Source: Mauremys mutica (Eukaryota; Chordata; Testudines; Geoemydidae). Taken from it: DNA of 64,000 bases. The position numbers were made by a program, and so were the translations under genes. Under the pieces are notes generated by a model that saw only the letters and a list, made by a program, of their open reading frames with translations, ran no database searches and was not told where the DNA came from. Location: contig NC_059082.1 of assembly GCF_020497125.1 (NCBI RefSeq), positions 29,224,965 through 29,288,964 of the forward strand, given 5' to 3'. Below, in pieces: positions 31,557 through 43,906 of the stretch (its first letter is position 1; each line of letters starts with the position of its first letter).

Positions 31557-32960
31557 TTGTTACATGCCATGATCCCTGGGCTTTTAGACTTGCCAGGTTT
31601 GTGTAAAGTGAATGCCAAAAACTGTCTCCCCCCGCCCCCAACTGCTTACAGTGCCTGGGTGAGGGTCACCAGAAGGACTGCTGCAAGATCTGTCAGGAAT
31701 TCCACCCGAGAACCATTAAGGAGAGGGAGCAGCATCTCAAAATTCTCCTTATGGAGGTAGCTCTCCGACCTCAGTTGGACCCAGGCGCCGGGGATCCTGC
31801 TCCCAGCATGTTGTCTTTGGTGCAAAACACTCTGACCCCATCTTTGAAGGACTCGGCACCATCATGGAGCCTCTTGGGGACATAGCAGCCTTCAGCACTG
31901 GTCCCAGTCGCTGGCGCAGAAGAAAAAGAGGTTGGAGAGAGGCCTATCTCCCTCAGCAAGACCAAGGGACCAGCCACCAGTGGCACCTCAGTTGGGCCAC
32001 AACTTGGGGACTCAAAGTGGAGCCTTAATGACTTCTGCCCAAGTGAGGCAGTCGAGCCCGGGTCCTCTCGCTCACTGCACCTATCGGAACATCTACTGCT
32101 CCCATCCACCCCGGAGGCTTTTGAGGCGCCGCAGGACCTATTGAGGCTTATTGCACTGTTCTCGCCGCCGAGACAGGAGAGCATCCCGGCACTGCAGGTT
32201 CCATCCTTCCATCCATCTATCCTCAAGGAGCTGTTGAAGAGGGTTGCATCCAGCCTTAGCCTGCAGGTGGAGGATTTGGAGGAGCAAGCGGACTCCCTGT
32301 TCGCCATCCTCTTCTCCACAGCCCCTGCTAGAGTGGCCCTTCCCCTTCACGAAGGGGTACTGAAGATATCCAACACCTTGTGGCAAATCCCCTTCTCTCT
32401 GCCTCCCATTTCCAAAGGGCAGAGCGCGAGTACTTTTTCCCCACCTAAGGGGCACGAATATCTTTACTCCGATCCTGTCCCAAATTCCCTGGTGGTCAAG
32501 GCAATTAACCACAGAGAATGCCAGGGGCAACCCAGAGCTACCCCCCAAAATAAAGACGCCAGGAGATTGGACTTGTTCAGACGGAAAATTTATTCCTTGT
32601 CTAGCTTACAGTTGAGGGTGGCCAACCACCAGGCCCTCTTTGGCTGCTACGACTTTAATATGTAGCAGACTGTGGCCAAGTTTGAGAGAGTGCCCTCCCG
32701 GAAGGTTCCTGTAAAGAATTCCAGGTGATCCTCAATGAGGGTACGGCTGCTGCCAGGGCGGCCCTTCAAGCACCATCTGACGCAGCAGACTCTGCTGCCT
32801 GCACCATGGCGTCCGCCATCTCCATGCAATGAGCGTCTTGGCTGCTCCTATCTGGGTTGTCCTCCAAGGCTCAGCAGGACCTCCCTTTCAATGGCCAGGC
32901 CCCATTTGCAGAGCAGAGGGACAACAAATTATATGGGCTGAAGAACTTCCGAACCATCCT
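31557..32960 (+). pseudogene. DIRS gag-like pseudogene
   Basis: The best-preserved frame is 32141-32665: a helical, lipid-protein-like gag C-terminus (LQVEDLEEQADSLFAILFST, then VALPLHEGVLK, HEYLYSDPVPNSLVVKAI and LQLRVANHQALFGCYDFN). Earlier blocks (31640-32140) are in other frames with a CCKIC-like cysteine cluster lost to indels. It is homologous to the fragment at 39138-39527. Confidence 0.75.
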
Positions 32961-33250
32961 AAAAACTCTGGGGCTTTACATTCTGGACCCAGCACGTAAG
33001 CAGTTCAAACTGTAATTTCCCCGGGACAAAAGAGCCAGCCCCAACAGGACTTGCTGCACAAAAAGCCCAAGGGCTATAGATGGCTCACGAGCCACTTGCT
33101 CCCACCCTCTGCCCAGTTGGGCGTGACCCACTCCAAGCAAGGAGCTAAAAAGTCTTTTTGAGGATATGCCTGAGGGCGACCTACCAGTCTATTTCCTGGA
33201 TCTGATTTTTCCCAATTATTTTGTAACTGCCTTACCTTTTTCCTCTCAGC

Positions 33251-34100
33251 ATGATTGTCGATAACTTCGGACCTCTGGATCCTCAGTATGGTGGCACACG
33301 GCTACGCCCTCTAATATATTTCCATCCCTCTCCCCCGTCCCTCTTCAAGAAGACTCTCATGAGAAGGGTCCCTGAACAGGAGGTTCAGGGGCTCTTAGAG
33401 GTGTGGCTGGTGGAGGTCCTACCTCCTTACCGAAACAAGGGTTTCTGTTCCCAGTATTTTCTGATCCAAAAGGCCAAGGGTGGGCTGCGTCCCATCCTGG
33501 ACCTGCAAGACCTCAACAGATACCTTAGGAAGCTAAAGTTTTGCATAGTCTCCCTGGCCTCCATTATCCCCTCCCTGGATCCAGGAGATTGGTATGCTGC
33601 CCTCGACCTGAAAGACTCATACTTTTATATAGTGATCTTCCTAGGATACAGATGCTTCCTCTGTTTTATGGTTGGTTCGGCCCACTACCAGTTTGCGGTC
33701 CTTCTGTTTTGCCTGGCTACAGTACCAAGAGTGTTTACCAAGTGCATGGTGGTAGTTGCGGCGTACCTCAGGTGTCAGGGTATCCAGATTTAACCAAACA
33801 TCTACAGCTGTCTGGTCAAAGGCAACTTCAAGGCTCAGGTCCAATGCGACATCACTGTACTACAAACCACGTGCTGCTCCTTGGGACTGCTGTTCAACCA
33901 CAAAAAGTCCATGTTAGGTCCAGTTCAAAGGATAGAATTCATTGGGGCTGTGCTCAACTTGACCCGGGCGAGAGTGTTCCTGTCATTGGACAGGTTTCAG
34001 ACCCTGACGGACCTCACTGCGGAAGTGTCTGTTTTCCCCTGATAACGGCCAGGGTGTGCCTGTGCCTGCTAGCCCACATGGCAGCTTGTACATAGATGGT
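33251..34100 (+). pseudogene. DIRS reverse transcriptase pseudogene
   Basis: The 33251-33793 frame shows RT boxes: GGLRPILDLQDLNRYLRKLK, LDPGDWYAALDLKDSYFYIV (first catalytic Asp in ALDLKD) and QFAVLLFCLATVPRVFTKCM. The frame then stops at 33791, and the region that should hold the YxDD box (about 33790-33830) reads without paired aspartates. Downstream blocks around 33900-34030 continue in another frame. No active enzyme can be made. Confidence 0.85.
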
Positions 34101-34139
34101 CCGCCATGCCAGGCTCTGCATGCGGCCGCTGCAGTAATG

Positions 34140-34690
34140 GCGGGCGTTGACCTATTTCCAATCCAGAGACCACCTGGAAAAGATCGTAACCATTCCTCTG
34201 GCGGTCCTCACCTTGCTGCAGTGGTGGACCGATCATGAGAAGGTCCTGGAAGGAGTCCCGTTCGACAGTCCTGTTCCATCTGTTGAGCTAGTGTCGGATG
34301 CTTTGGACCTTGGTTGGGGGGTGGACCCCGGAGGAGACAAGGTTACACATAAATGGCAAGGAGCTCAGAGTGGTCCAACTGGCCTATGAGGGCTTCCTGC
34401 TGCACCTGTCAGGCGAAGTGGTGGGAGTCCTGATGGTCAATATGGCCTCGATGTTCTACATCAACAGGCCTTGCCAGCACTGGTTCGGCACGCTCGTGAA
34501 CATGGTGGTGGCCACTCTGATCTCTTCCTTTCAGTCCAGACCTGCTGTCACAGGATCACGGTTGGCTCCTACACTCCAACTTCGGGTTTCTACATCTCTC
34601 GGCATGGATGCTCCATGGTTGAACCCAGAGGAGCGTACCTGCTCGGAGGAGGTCCAGCAGATCCTCTTGGGAAGTAGGAAACCATAAGAC
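34140..34690 (+). pseudogene. DIRS RNase H-like region, broken
   Basis: Follows RT without a gap. Pieces in two frames (RDHLEKIVTIPLAVLTLLQW at 34170; VSDALDLGWGVDP near 34290, where an RNase H aspartate would lie; then HINGKELRVVQLAYEGFLLH) suggest the RNase H domain. One-base shifts around 34300 and 34430 separate the pieces. Confidence 0.6.
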
Positions 34691-34699
34691 TAACTTACC

Positions 34700-35625
34700 T
34701 GGCCAAGGGGACAAGGTTTTCCTGCTGGGCGTCGGAGCGTGGCATTTCTTCCTTGCATTCTTCAGTGCGGTCCATCTTGGACTACTTACTGCAGCTCAGG
34801 AACTAGGGTCTGGCGCATTCTTCCATCAGAGCGCACTATGCAGCCATCTCCACATTCCACCAGCCAATCCAAGGTCAGATGGTCTTTTCTCATGACCTGT
34901 CAGGTTCCTGAGGGGCCTCAAGAGCCTTTACCTGGAGGTATGGGCTCCTGTCCCGCAGTGGGACCTTAACCTGGTCCTCTCCAGGCTCACCGGCTCGCCT
35001 TTCAAGCCGCTGGGCTCCTGCTCCCTTTCCTACTTGTCCTGGAAGGTGGCTTTCCTGGTGACGGTGATGTCGGAAAGGTGAGTCTCGGGGATTAATGCCT
35101 TGACCTCGGAACCGCCTTACACAGTGTTTTATAAGGACAAGGTCCAGCTGCGGTCCCACCCAGCCTTATACATGAGCCAGGACGTATTCCTGCCAGTGTT
35201 CTGTCCTAAGCCGCGCAAGACTGCTGAGGAGAGGCGTCTACGCGCACTGGGCATCTGGAGGGCCTTGGTGTTTTACTTGGAACGTACCAAGCCTTTCCGG
35301 AAATCGACCCAGCTCTTCATCGCTATGGTGGATAGGATGAAGGCCTCCTGGTTCCTTCGCAGAGGATTTCCAACTGGATCACCTCTTGCATAAAGACCTG
35401 TTATGAGCTAGCAAAGGTCCCACCGCTGCCGAATGTTAGGGCCTATTCAACTAGAGTGCAAGCGTCTTTGGCATCCTTTCTGGCGCACATTCCAATCCAG
35501 GACATCTGTAGAGCTGCGACATGGTCCTCGGTCCACACATTAACATCTCATTATGCTATCACTCAGCAGGCCAGAGACAACATTGGGTTCGGCAGAGCTG
35601 TATTACAGTCTACGCAGCCGTGAAC
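34700..35625 (+). pseudogene. DIRS tyrosine recombinase pseudogene
   Basis: The 35100-35393 frame includes LGIWRALVFYLERTKPFRKS and TQLFIAMVDRM. A further block at 35436-35620 reads RAYSTRVQASLASFLAHIPI, then DICRAATWSSVHTLTSHYAI, where a recombinase C-terminal Arg/His/Tyr region is expected. It is split by frameshifts and stops, so it is inactive. Tyrosine recombinase instead of an integrase is what separates DIRS from LTR elements. Confidence 0.7.
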
Positions 35626-35647
35626 TCCTACCTGCTTCCATGCTAAT

Positions 35648-35736
35648 GTGGAATGGACATAAGCAAGCACTCCAGGAAAAGACAGTTACCTGTTCTGTAA
35701 CTGGTGTTCTTACAGATGTGTTGCTCGTGTCCATTC
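35648..35736. repeat. DIRS internal complementary region (palindrome)
   Basis: TGGAATGGACATAAGCAAGC...CAGTTACC faces GTAACTGGTGTTCTTACAGA...GTGTCCATTCCA around a short TGTTCT loop. This joins copies of the two outer termini head to head. In DIRS elements this region templates completion of the termini and formation of circular DNA. Confidence 0.8.
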
Positions 35737-35756
35737 CATGACCCACTCTCCTTCCC

Positions 35757-35985
35757 CACTGTCGGAGTTTCCGGTAAGAAGGAACTGAGGGTGAGGGGAG
35801 TTAGCGGCGCCCCTTATACTGCACCATGCAGGTGCCACTGCAGAGGGCACCAGAGCCTCTCCCCTACAGATACTGCTGAGGGAAAAACTTCTGGCATTGG
35901 TGCATGTGGCAAGCACACACACCTAATGTGGAATGGACATGAGCAACACATCTCGAAAAACACCAGTTATGAAACAGATAACTGT
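35757..35985 (-). repeat. DIRS right inverted terminal repeat
   Basis: Reverse complement of the left end, including GTAAGAAGGAACTGAGGGTG and TAATGTGGAATGGACATGAG near its outer end. It extends to about AGATAACTG at 35985. Confidence 0.85.
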
Positions 35986-37579
35986 ATTTTTTTCCTCTCC
36001 AGCCTTTCCTTGGTGGGAAGTAATAGTGGGTGTGCATATTATCCTATTTGGAACAGCAATACTGGGTATTGGAATTCTTCATGTCTTACAATTCGTGACG
36101 TCAGAAATTGTGTTGTCTGTCTCCACATTGGCCTTGAGTGGAACCCATTTGCCACATGACGATTTAATGCTGTAAATATCTAGCAGCTTGGGTTAGTAGA
36201 ATTGTTACAAAGAAAAGATGAGTGGATGATGGGATCAGTTGTAAGGCTACGCAAGACCATGTAAAATTGAGGTTGGGATTTTAGTTGTCTAAACTTATTC
36301 TTGATTTCTTAGAAAAACTGCCTTTGCTCAGTCCATTCTAATGCTCATTAGGAAAGTGTTAGAATCACATGTAGTTTCTAAGTTTAGTTTTTAATTGAAC
36401 AAAATATGGCGGGTGACTTTAGAAGCAGGTGTGAACACGAGGGTAGCAGAAGCTGAAGTAATACTTAATTTTGCATTTGCCTCTAGAGGCCATATTATAG
36501 AGGAGACTACTATGGCACTAGAACACAGTGAAGTAAATCTAATTTTTGTGGTACTTTAGTTGACCCATAGCTACTTACCAACATTACTGTTCATAGCACA
36601 AGCAGGTGGTTTATTTGTGTGGCCCAAATGACTGACACACACACACTGCTGCAATAGAGACTTTTCTTAACGTCTAGGAAGGTGATTAAAGAAATTTAGA
36701 AAACTCCATGACTGATAAAATAGCTTCCTTATTTATTGGAACCTCTATGGATTGTCTTGTATAATCACCGTTTTGTTCAATATTTGGATTGTGTGAGAAT
36801 GATGCATGCTGCGAGATGAACAAATGTAGAATTGATCAGATGCTTCTTAGTTTTTTTAAATTTAAAAACGAAAGGCCCTGGTCCTCCATATCAGCTGAGA
36901 GAGACTCAATTGCAGGTTTGGGACCTGTGTTTTTAAATGGTGATATAATGCCCCAGTATATTGGCTAATAAAGGGCATTCAGCACAGAATTCAGCCTATT
37001 CTATCTTAATTTATTTTGTTAACTGGCAAAATCGGTTCTTTGAAGTTCCATGTCTCATGGCTAGACTCCATTGGGTGTTTGGCACAGAGAAAGTTAATGC
37101 TGTGCAGCAGCTCTTATATCCAAGGCATTTTGGAAGATATCTTTAAGTTGTTTTGGTGTCACAATCCCTAGGTTCGATTTTTAGATTTGCATCTCGTGCC
37201 TGCACCTGGAAATCTCCTGGGAAATAAGCAAGACAAGGATGGCTGCAGAATGAGTAACTTTATAGTCAAGAAGATTGGGTTTCACAAAGTAACTAGTAAT
37301 TAGCAAAAGGTAAAGGATGGGAGGCCAGGGAACTTGGATTAGAGGTAAAGCAGTATGTACAACATAGATGAAATGAGCATAAAAAAAATATTTTAATACA
37401 TACTGCAGCAACTTGGTGTGATTACCACTGTCATGCAATGGAGTAAGATTCCTCTGCATGCTTGCTGAAAGATTCAGTGCAAAGACTGTATCCAGATAAG
37501 GCTGGTGCATTATAGTAAAACAAAATGCATATGAGTTGAGAGAATATAGTCTTTGGACTGTGTGGTGATAGTGTCTCAC
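35986..37579. other. Intronic sequence without recognised gene
   Basis: AT-rich. A short (CA)n run near 36640. Antisense frame 37181-37579 has no motif. Nothing recognised. Confidence 0.6.
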
Positions 37580-39895
37580 TCTCTGCCCGCATACCCTCCA
37601 TAGGCTGTTTGGGCTCAGCTAGATTTCCCCAGCCATAGACTGGAGCAACCTTCAGTTCTTTTGTGAATGATGGTCCCTAAAGCTTGAGAATTTGAAAGTA
37701 GCAGAGTTTGGTGGTCCGCACATGCACCATTGCTCTGCCTCATGGTTTTGTCCAAGGATAAAGGGCAGAGCAGACCAACTGCACCCTGAGTTCCTTCTCA
37801 ATGCCATGTAGTCCGAGTTGGAGCTGCTAGTGTCCTCTTGTTTCTGATGCACTTCGAGGAAAAATCCACCACCTGTTTTTAGAGTTGTACATAGTTCTTT
37901 TTGTTTTTTATTGTCGTTTTAGTGTTTAGTAATAGTTTTTAGAAATTAAGAGACTTTGGGAACTGTTTTCTCAGGTCCCCCCTGTGCCCCTCCCCCGCCC
38001 CCATCACCCATGCCTGAGCACTGGATTATGCCAAAGATGCCTGGGTTCAAGATCTGTGCCTCCTGACCATGTTCATTCTCAGTCAGTTATGAGCACCAGT
38101 GCTCTCCTTACTGCTTGGGAGAAGCCCACATTTTATCCAGGTGCAGTATCTGCCTCTCCTTCCCAAGCTGTACCTGGGAAGTTCAAGCTCTCCGTCTCAA
38201 ACAGCATCTCATGGAGGTTGCCATGAGGCCGCAGTCAGATTGAGACAGGGGAACCTTTCATACATTGGCCTGAGACACCCAGGACTATGCCTCTGATCAG
38301 ACAGGGAGTCCAGTTTCACCAGTACCAGTACTGTGGACCCCATGCCAGGGTCTAGTCATGAGACAAGGAAGCATGCCTATAAACATGCCAGTAAGTTTTT
38401 CTCCAGCCCGAAGAAGAACAATGCATCTTCCACGAGTTCGAGCTATGGACAAGCGGCATGTTCCAAGGCTCACAAGCACAAGAAGTCTCACAGACTGGTG
38501 GATCCACTGTTCATTGAGCCTTGTATGTCTTCCAAGTTGTCACCCCCTAAGTCAAGGGAACCATTGGTTCCGAAGTAGCCCTCTGGTTCTGGCTACGGAG
38601 CTTGTGCTGATAACACTGGGGAGGATGGAGTCTGTGCTCAGGCCCCATAAACTTTTTTGCATTCAGGGGAAATGAGATCCCCAGGTTCTCCTACCTTGGA
38701 CTTACCTCACTTGAGTTGGGCTTCCACCCACTCTCCTACGGCACTGTCATTGGAACTGGGCTCTGACTTAGTATCATTGGAGGACTTGGAAAGAGCACAG
38801 GGGCTGCTTCTGCCCTACCGCTGATATGACTACCCTACTATTCCGCCAGCTCAGTAACAGTACCCTCCCTTTTCCCCAACACAGGTTTCACTGGTATCCC
38901 ACTCAGTGGAGCCCTCCACAGCATCTGCCGGATCAGTCCTGTTGGCTGTACTGGGGGTCCTGGCCTCAATATCCAGCTTCAGAGCCTTCCCATTCAGCAA
39001 GAGAGGATTCACCCCCTTCCCCACTTTGGGCATCCCCGTGTAGGCATTCACAACCAGTTTTGGAGGATGAGCCACTTAGTCCAGCTCTGGTACCACCAGA
39101 ACAGACGCTGCTGTGTCTTTAGCGCCCCCCCTCACTATTGGATGACTTTTTTTCTCAGTTCCAGGACCTCTTACGCAAGGTGGCTGAGGACCTCCATGTT
39201 CCACTGGAGGAAATACAGGACAAACAGCATCAGGTTCTTGACATACTGCATGCTTCAGTACTGGCCAGTGTTGCTCTACCAATCAACGATGTCATTCTTC
39301 AACCGGCTCAAACTGTTTGGCACACCCCCAGCCACTTGCGCATCCACTTCAAGGGGGCAGAGAAGAGGTATTATGTACCAGCGAAGGAGTCTGAGTTTCT
39401 GTTCTCTCACCCCGCACCTAATTCCCTCATGATACAGACAGTGACAGAGGGGGCCAGGCAGAAACACCCGCTCTCCACCCCGGCAGACAAGCAGGGGAAG
39501 CAACTGTGGCACAAGGTTTTCTCATGAGCCAGTCTCCTGTTTAGGATTTCCAACTACCAGGCATTATTGGCTAAATACGACTTTCTCAGTTACAGCAAAA
39601 TGGAGGACTTTATGGACAAGCTCTCAAAGATTCCAGAGCCACTCCATGATGTCTGGGTATCTACGCACCTGCATCCAAAGGAAAAGTCTACTGTCTGCAA
39701 CCTGAACAACAGTTCAGAACTCCCCACTTCTTCCAACAACCCTATGAACCTTCTCGCAAGCGGCAGAAGACTCATGACATACCGGAGGACAGGATCAGTC
39801 ACAGCCTTCAGCATCACATGCTCAATCCTCTCAGAAGCGATATTTCCAAGCGTACCTAAACTTCCCTCAAAACTTCTACATACGTAAATACTACA
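37580..39895 (+). mobile_element. Second DIRS relic (5' and gag part only)
   Basis: A leader (GAGTTCCTTCTCAATGCCAT at 37789, GTACATAGTTCTTTTTG at 37888) precedes serine/proline-rich gag remains and a conserved gag C-terminus. It lacks RT, recombinase and a right terminus. The divergence from 31200-35985 is large, so it belongs to an older or different family. Boundaries are approximate. Confidence 0.65.
39138..39527 (+). pseudogene. DIRS gag C-terminal fragment (second copy)
   Basis: An open frame reading DLHVPLEEIQDKQHQVLDIL, ASVALPINDVIL, then YYVPAKESEFLFSHPAPNSL. It aligns with LQVEDLEEQADSLFAILFST, VALPLHEGVLK and HEYLYSDPVPNSL of the first DIRS. It continues, frameshifted, into RISNYQALLAKYDFLSY at about 39543-39593. 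It is isolated from any RT. Confidence 0.75.
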
Positions 39896-40322
39896 GCAAA
39901 ACATAAACATTAATCTTGTTGCATTTTCAAGTTGAGAAACAGTTGTTTTAGAACTGGTATTTAACTACGAAGTATGCTTACTATAAAACTGCTTATTCTT
40001 AATTTGAAAGATGACACATCAAGATTTATTTAGCCATAACTTTTCAATCTTTTTCTCAAACAACTTTTCTTCTTGGGAAAAATCTGGTTGTAGTGTAATT
40101 GTATCAACTGTTTTGGGTTTTTTTGTATTTCTCTCCTATAATGCTGTTTCACCAGAAGCTGACTTTGTCACTTCTCTTTAAAGGTGATTTTGTGGGGGAA
40201 AGCATGTTTGGATAATAGTCTAGTTTTTGCACACAGTTAACTTCCTTACTTGAGGTAGTTAAAATTTAGCAGGTAATTATGAAATTATTTTGATATGTTA
40301 GTCATTTGAACTACTTCATTTG

Positions 40323-40652
40323 TGGCCCTACCAAATTCATGGTCTATTTTGATCAATTTCAGGGCCATAGGGTTTTAAAATTGGTCAATTTCATGTTTTC
40401 AGATGTTTACATCTGAAATTTCAAGGTGTTGTAACCGTGGAGGTCCCAACCCAAAAGGTACCTGGAGGTAGGTCTGATCCCTCCCACCTCCAAGAGCAGC
40501 CATACAGGGGAAGTACAAATCCTATTCCTCCCCAGCCTGGCTGGGACTCGCAGGTAGGAGCCCCCAGCTGGGGTGCTCCCAGCAGCAAGGGGGAGATCAG
40601 ATTTCACAGTCCGGGACACGTTTTTCATGGCCATGAAATTGATAGGGCCCTA
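40323..40652. mobile_element. hAT-like MITE
   Basis: GGCCCTACCAAATTCATGGT at the left is opposed by CCATGAAATTGATAGGGCC at the right. Internal TCTGAAATTTCAAGGTGTTG is familiar from a widespread reptile repeat. A target duplication is not clear. Confidence 0.7.
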
Positions 40653-43600
40653 CATATATACTAGGAAAGGGATTAGAAATTGTTCTCGAGTTAAATGAAT
40701 GAAGATTAAATACACAAATCTGTTGAATATTGAGCACATATATTCTTAATGTTTAGTCTCCTTTCTTTTTTTAAGCATTCTTAAATTGATGGAATTTTTT
40801 TTTGTCATTAGTCGGAGGTGATGTAACAGTGATTCTGAAGTTTAGTCAGAAGAGCTGGGGCAAAAAATGCTTCAAACTCAGTATTGGTGATGACTCAGGT
40901 AGTCAAGTAAGGACACAGCAAACCAGCTGATAGTGCCTGGGATTAGTTTCATTGTCTAATATTGCATATGCTTCTGTCCATGTCAGTTTTGTCATTCAAT
41001 AAGATAAGATAATGGCGTTGCGTTCTGATTGAATTGTCTTATTCTTGAGCATACTTTTATGGCCTAGTTCATTATCATGTCTTTACCCAAGTGTATGGTG
41101 ATTTATAGGTGCACAGTTTTATTTGCCTGATGCTTGTAACATTGTAGATTGTAACCTGAAGTGAAATATTAGTGCTTAATTTTGAATTATCATAAGGAAT
41201 TAGATGTACCACTAAACAGTAGAAATCAGACTGCCATTATTCAGAAAAAATGAAATATGTATGTTTTAAGACCCGGACAAGTACTTGATTACTGTAAAAA
41301 GTTATGGAGCATCTTGAGTTGTGCGTTCTGTTTACTACACTCATGTTCCACCTTATAAGGCACTTCAGCAGTTTCCTCATCTCCTGCTGTTGACTCCAAT
41401 GTTAAGGCCCACAAAGACAGCAATCAACCAGAGACATTAACAAACCACAATATAAATGAATGGGTGGTTTTTTCAACAAAATTGGATGAAGAAAGCTTAA
41501 TTTACTGGGACAGACAATTCTTCATTAGCTTGGCAAGAGTATTCAGGCTAAAGAACTTCTTTGCGAAAACTTTTTTTTTTTTTAAAGCTAGGTGAGTAAG
41601 ACCATCAGGAAATGAAAATAACAAGTAACATTTGCTTGTATTACTTGCTTAACAAACAGATGGATTTTCTTTTGTTGCTAAGGTGACTTCCTTTTTAGTA
41701 TGTAAACAATCTCTCTCTAGTGCTATATTCATGATAATGTGTTCAGTGTTTAAGTGTTTGGCATAATTATACTATTAAATGCCATACTTTTGTTATGGGA
41801 AAGAGTTAAAAAGCCATAATCTTTCTAATTCAAATCAGTTGTGTAGTATGGAATAGAAAGGAAGTTGCCGTTTAGTAAAATACAGTCTACTCTAAGAAAA
41901 AGCAGTTCACTTTAGGAAACACAATGTGCACTAGGAAAAAAAGAAAACCAGGCATTTTAGTGTCAAGTGTGAAGTAAGCTCCTTAGGGTCAGGCAAGGAC
42001 CTTAGTATTTACCTGTAAAGTATTCTATATACCTGTAATACTCTGATGTAAGTTTTTTAAGGTATTGAATGAGGGGATAAGAGTACACACTCTGTGTCTG
42101 GTGGTAGGATAAAGTTCTTAAAAGTAGAGCATAGTAATGGATATTATTTTCATTTTGCATCATAAGCCGTCTGTATATATTGTTGCATTGACTCTTAGTA
42201 TTTGACATAGGGTGGTACAGTTAACTGCTGGCTGCCAAGTTAAGACTGTTTTTATTTCTGGTTTTAGACCTGTTTTTATTGAAATTTGTTTTGAGTATGT
42301 TCACCTATTTATATTCACTTTTATTAAATAGATGTCTGATTTGTTTGTCTATGAAAGTTTCTAGACTGACTGGACACCCACTTTGAAAAGCCAGACAGTT
42401 CTTCAGCAGGATAGGTGGAGGCTCAGTGCCACTCTAATATATTGCCTACTGACTTTCCTGCTCTTTCTCCAAAGCCCCTCCCTGGTCCTTACTGGCTGCT
42501 TTTTTCCTCCCCTCAATGCCTGCTTCTTGTGGCACACTGCGTAGACTTGCAAGTCTTTTTATTTTCAAGGCAAAAATGCAGGGCTTGTAAATGTTTTCAT
42601 ATTGCTACTCTCTAATCTTGTTCCCTTACATAGGTCCCTGTTTTGTTCTGCAGTTCAGATAAAAGAAGATTAGCATTCATTGAACTGCAGAGTCAATTGA
42701 ATGTGACCCATATGCACGGTACAGTACAATAGCTCATGTACTGTACTCCATAGCTAGACATTCCTGATTAATGGATATAGATCTAGATCTATAAATTAGA
42801 ACAGAAATAAATGGTGGAATACTAACAAAACATGAGGTATTATCAGAAGCTAATAAACCAACATTTGATTATAGCAAAACTAAAACTGGACATTAGACCA
42901 GCATCACTCACTACTGCTCATTGAACAAGTGAGAACCTACATAACAAATGTTTGTACATTTTTCTCTTAAACTTAATTATAATTCCAAGGGTTGGAAACA
43001 TTTGGAATTTCATCCTTTTGTTCAACTTTTCAGACCTTACAATGAAAATGTTTAGAGTAGTGTATCTCTGATCAAATCTTGATGATTTAAAAGAAATTTT
43101 AAATATAGTTTGTAACATATCCCTAACATTACAGGCACAAAGAATAAACAATGAAATGTATTTTAAAAATTAAATTAAAATCTCCTTTTGGGGCCCAATC
43201 CTGCCAAGTGGGAATCAAGGAAATTCAGAACCTCTTTGAAAAAGTAGTACTGCTATGTTCATTTGGTATTCAAATTCTTATTGAAATAACTCAAGAAAAT
43301 AGGAAGTGACACACTTAGGTTTTCTCTGTAATAAGGTAAAACCAAATGGGGACTGTCTAGCCATCTATTGGATCTGTTAGGATTCTCTGAAATTCAGTGT
43401 TTGAATTTGAGTGGAAGGAAGGGTTTGCTAAACACAGTGTTTAAAGTTGGATGCAATTTCTTTCTGTATTTTTCACTTGGTTCTGAAAAGGCAAACTTCT
43501 GTGTTGGGGAAAGTGCAGTTACGTAAGCAAAAATTGCACAGCCACTAGATGCACAATAGTACTAACTTAGTACTTGTATAGGCACTGAAAATTGCCATGC

Positions 43601-43849
43601 AACTAGTATGAGGTGAATATAATGAGGAGTCCTTTTCCGAATGTTTCAGTTAGAAACACAGGAAGTTCCATTGAGCTGTTTCCTGTCTTTATATAAAAAA
43701 ATCTGTTTTTCCTCAGCTTTAATACTCCCAATGAGTAGCTAACTATGAATATAAATTTGTCAATTTACAGTTGAGGTACTGCACAGCTCAGAAGAACTTC
43801 TATATATTTATTGACAGCAAAATCTAACTTTTTTTTTTTTTTAAATCAG
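40653..43849. other. Intronic sequence upstream of the first TJP1 exon
   Basis: AT-rich unique-looking sequence. I recognise no repeat or additional exon. Confidence 0.6.
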
Positions 43850-43906
43850 AGCACAACAATGGAAGAAACAGCTATATGGGAACAACACACAGTGACTCTT
43901 CACAGG
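43850..43906 (+). CDS. TJP1: TJP1 (ZO-1) coding exon 2
   Basis: This 57-nt exon encodes 19 residues ending WEQHTVTLHR, which I recognise as the segment of tight junction protein ZO-1 just before PDZ1 (about residues 10-28 of the human protein). A T-rich tract and AG acceptor precede it and a GTAAGT donor begins at 43907. It starts and ends in phase 0. The in-frame ATG at 43859 has A at -3 and G at +4, so it could serve as a start codon for transcripts lacking the usual upstream first exon. ZO-1 is a cytoplasmic membrane-associated guanylate kinase scaffold linking claudins, JAMs and occludin to actin at cell junctions. The preceding coding exon is not visible in this window. The call rests on recalled similarity and on the matching downstream exons. 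Confidence 0.95.

Larger units (their letters stand above)
31200..35985 (+). mobile_element. DIRS-type tyrosine-recombinase retrotransposon, decayed
   Basis: Element-wide structure: an inverted terminal repeat at 31200-31395 matches, in reverse complement, 35757-35985. A palindromic internal complementary region lies at 35648-35736. Between them are gag, reverse transcriptase, RNase H-like and recombinase regions in DIRS order. DIRS elements integrate through a tyrosine recombinase and so lack target duplications; none was seen. All frames are disrupted. Confidence 0.88.
1..43849 (+). other. TJP1: TJP1 intron 1 (3' part) or upstream sequence
   Basis: The sequence before the first visible coding exon has no other host exon I can support. 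It is AT-rich, with short ORFs only. The long or protein-like frames all belong to the transposons listed separately. I saw no CpG-rich promoter outside those transposons. In mammals the first TJP1 coding exon is separated by a long intron, so this is most simply intron 1. Part could instead be intergenic if turtle TJP1 uses a nearer alternative promoter. Confidence 0.7.

Noticed and set aside
31771..32548. Minus-strand frames of 182 and 136 codons in the DIRS
   Set aside because: Antisense shadows of the gag-like region.
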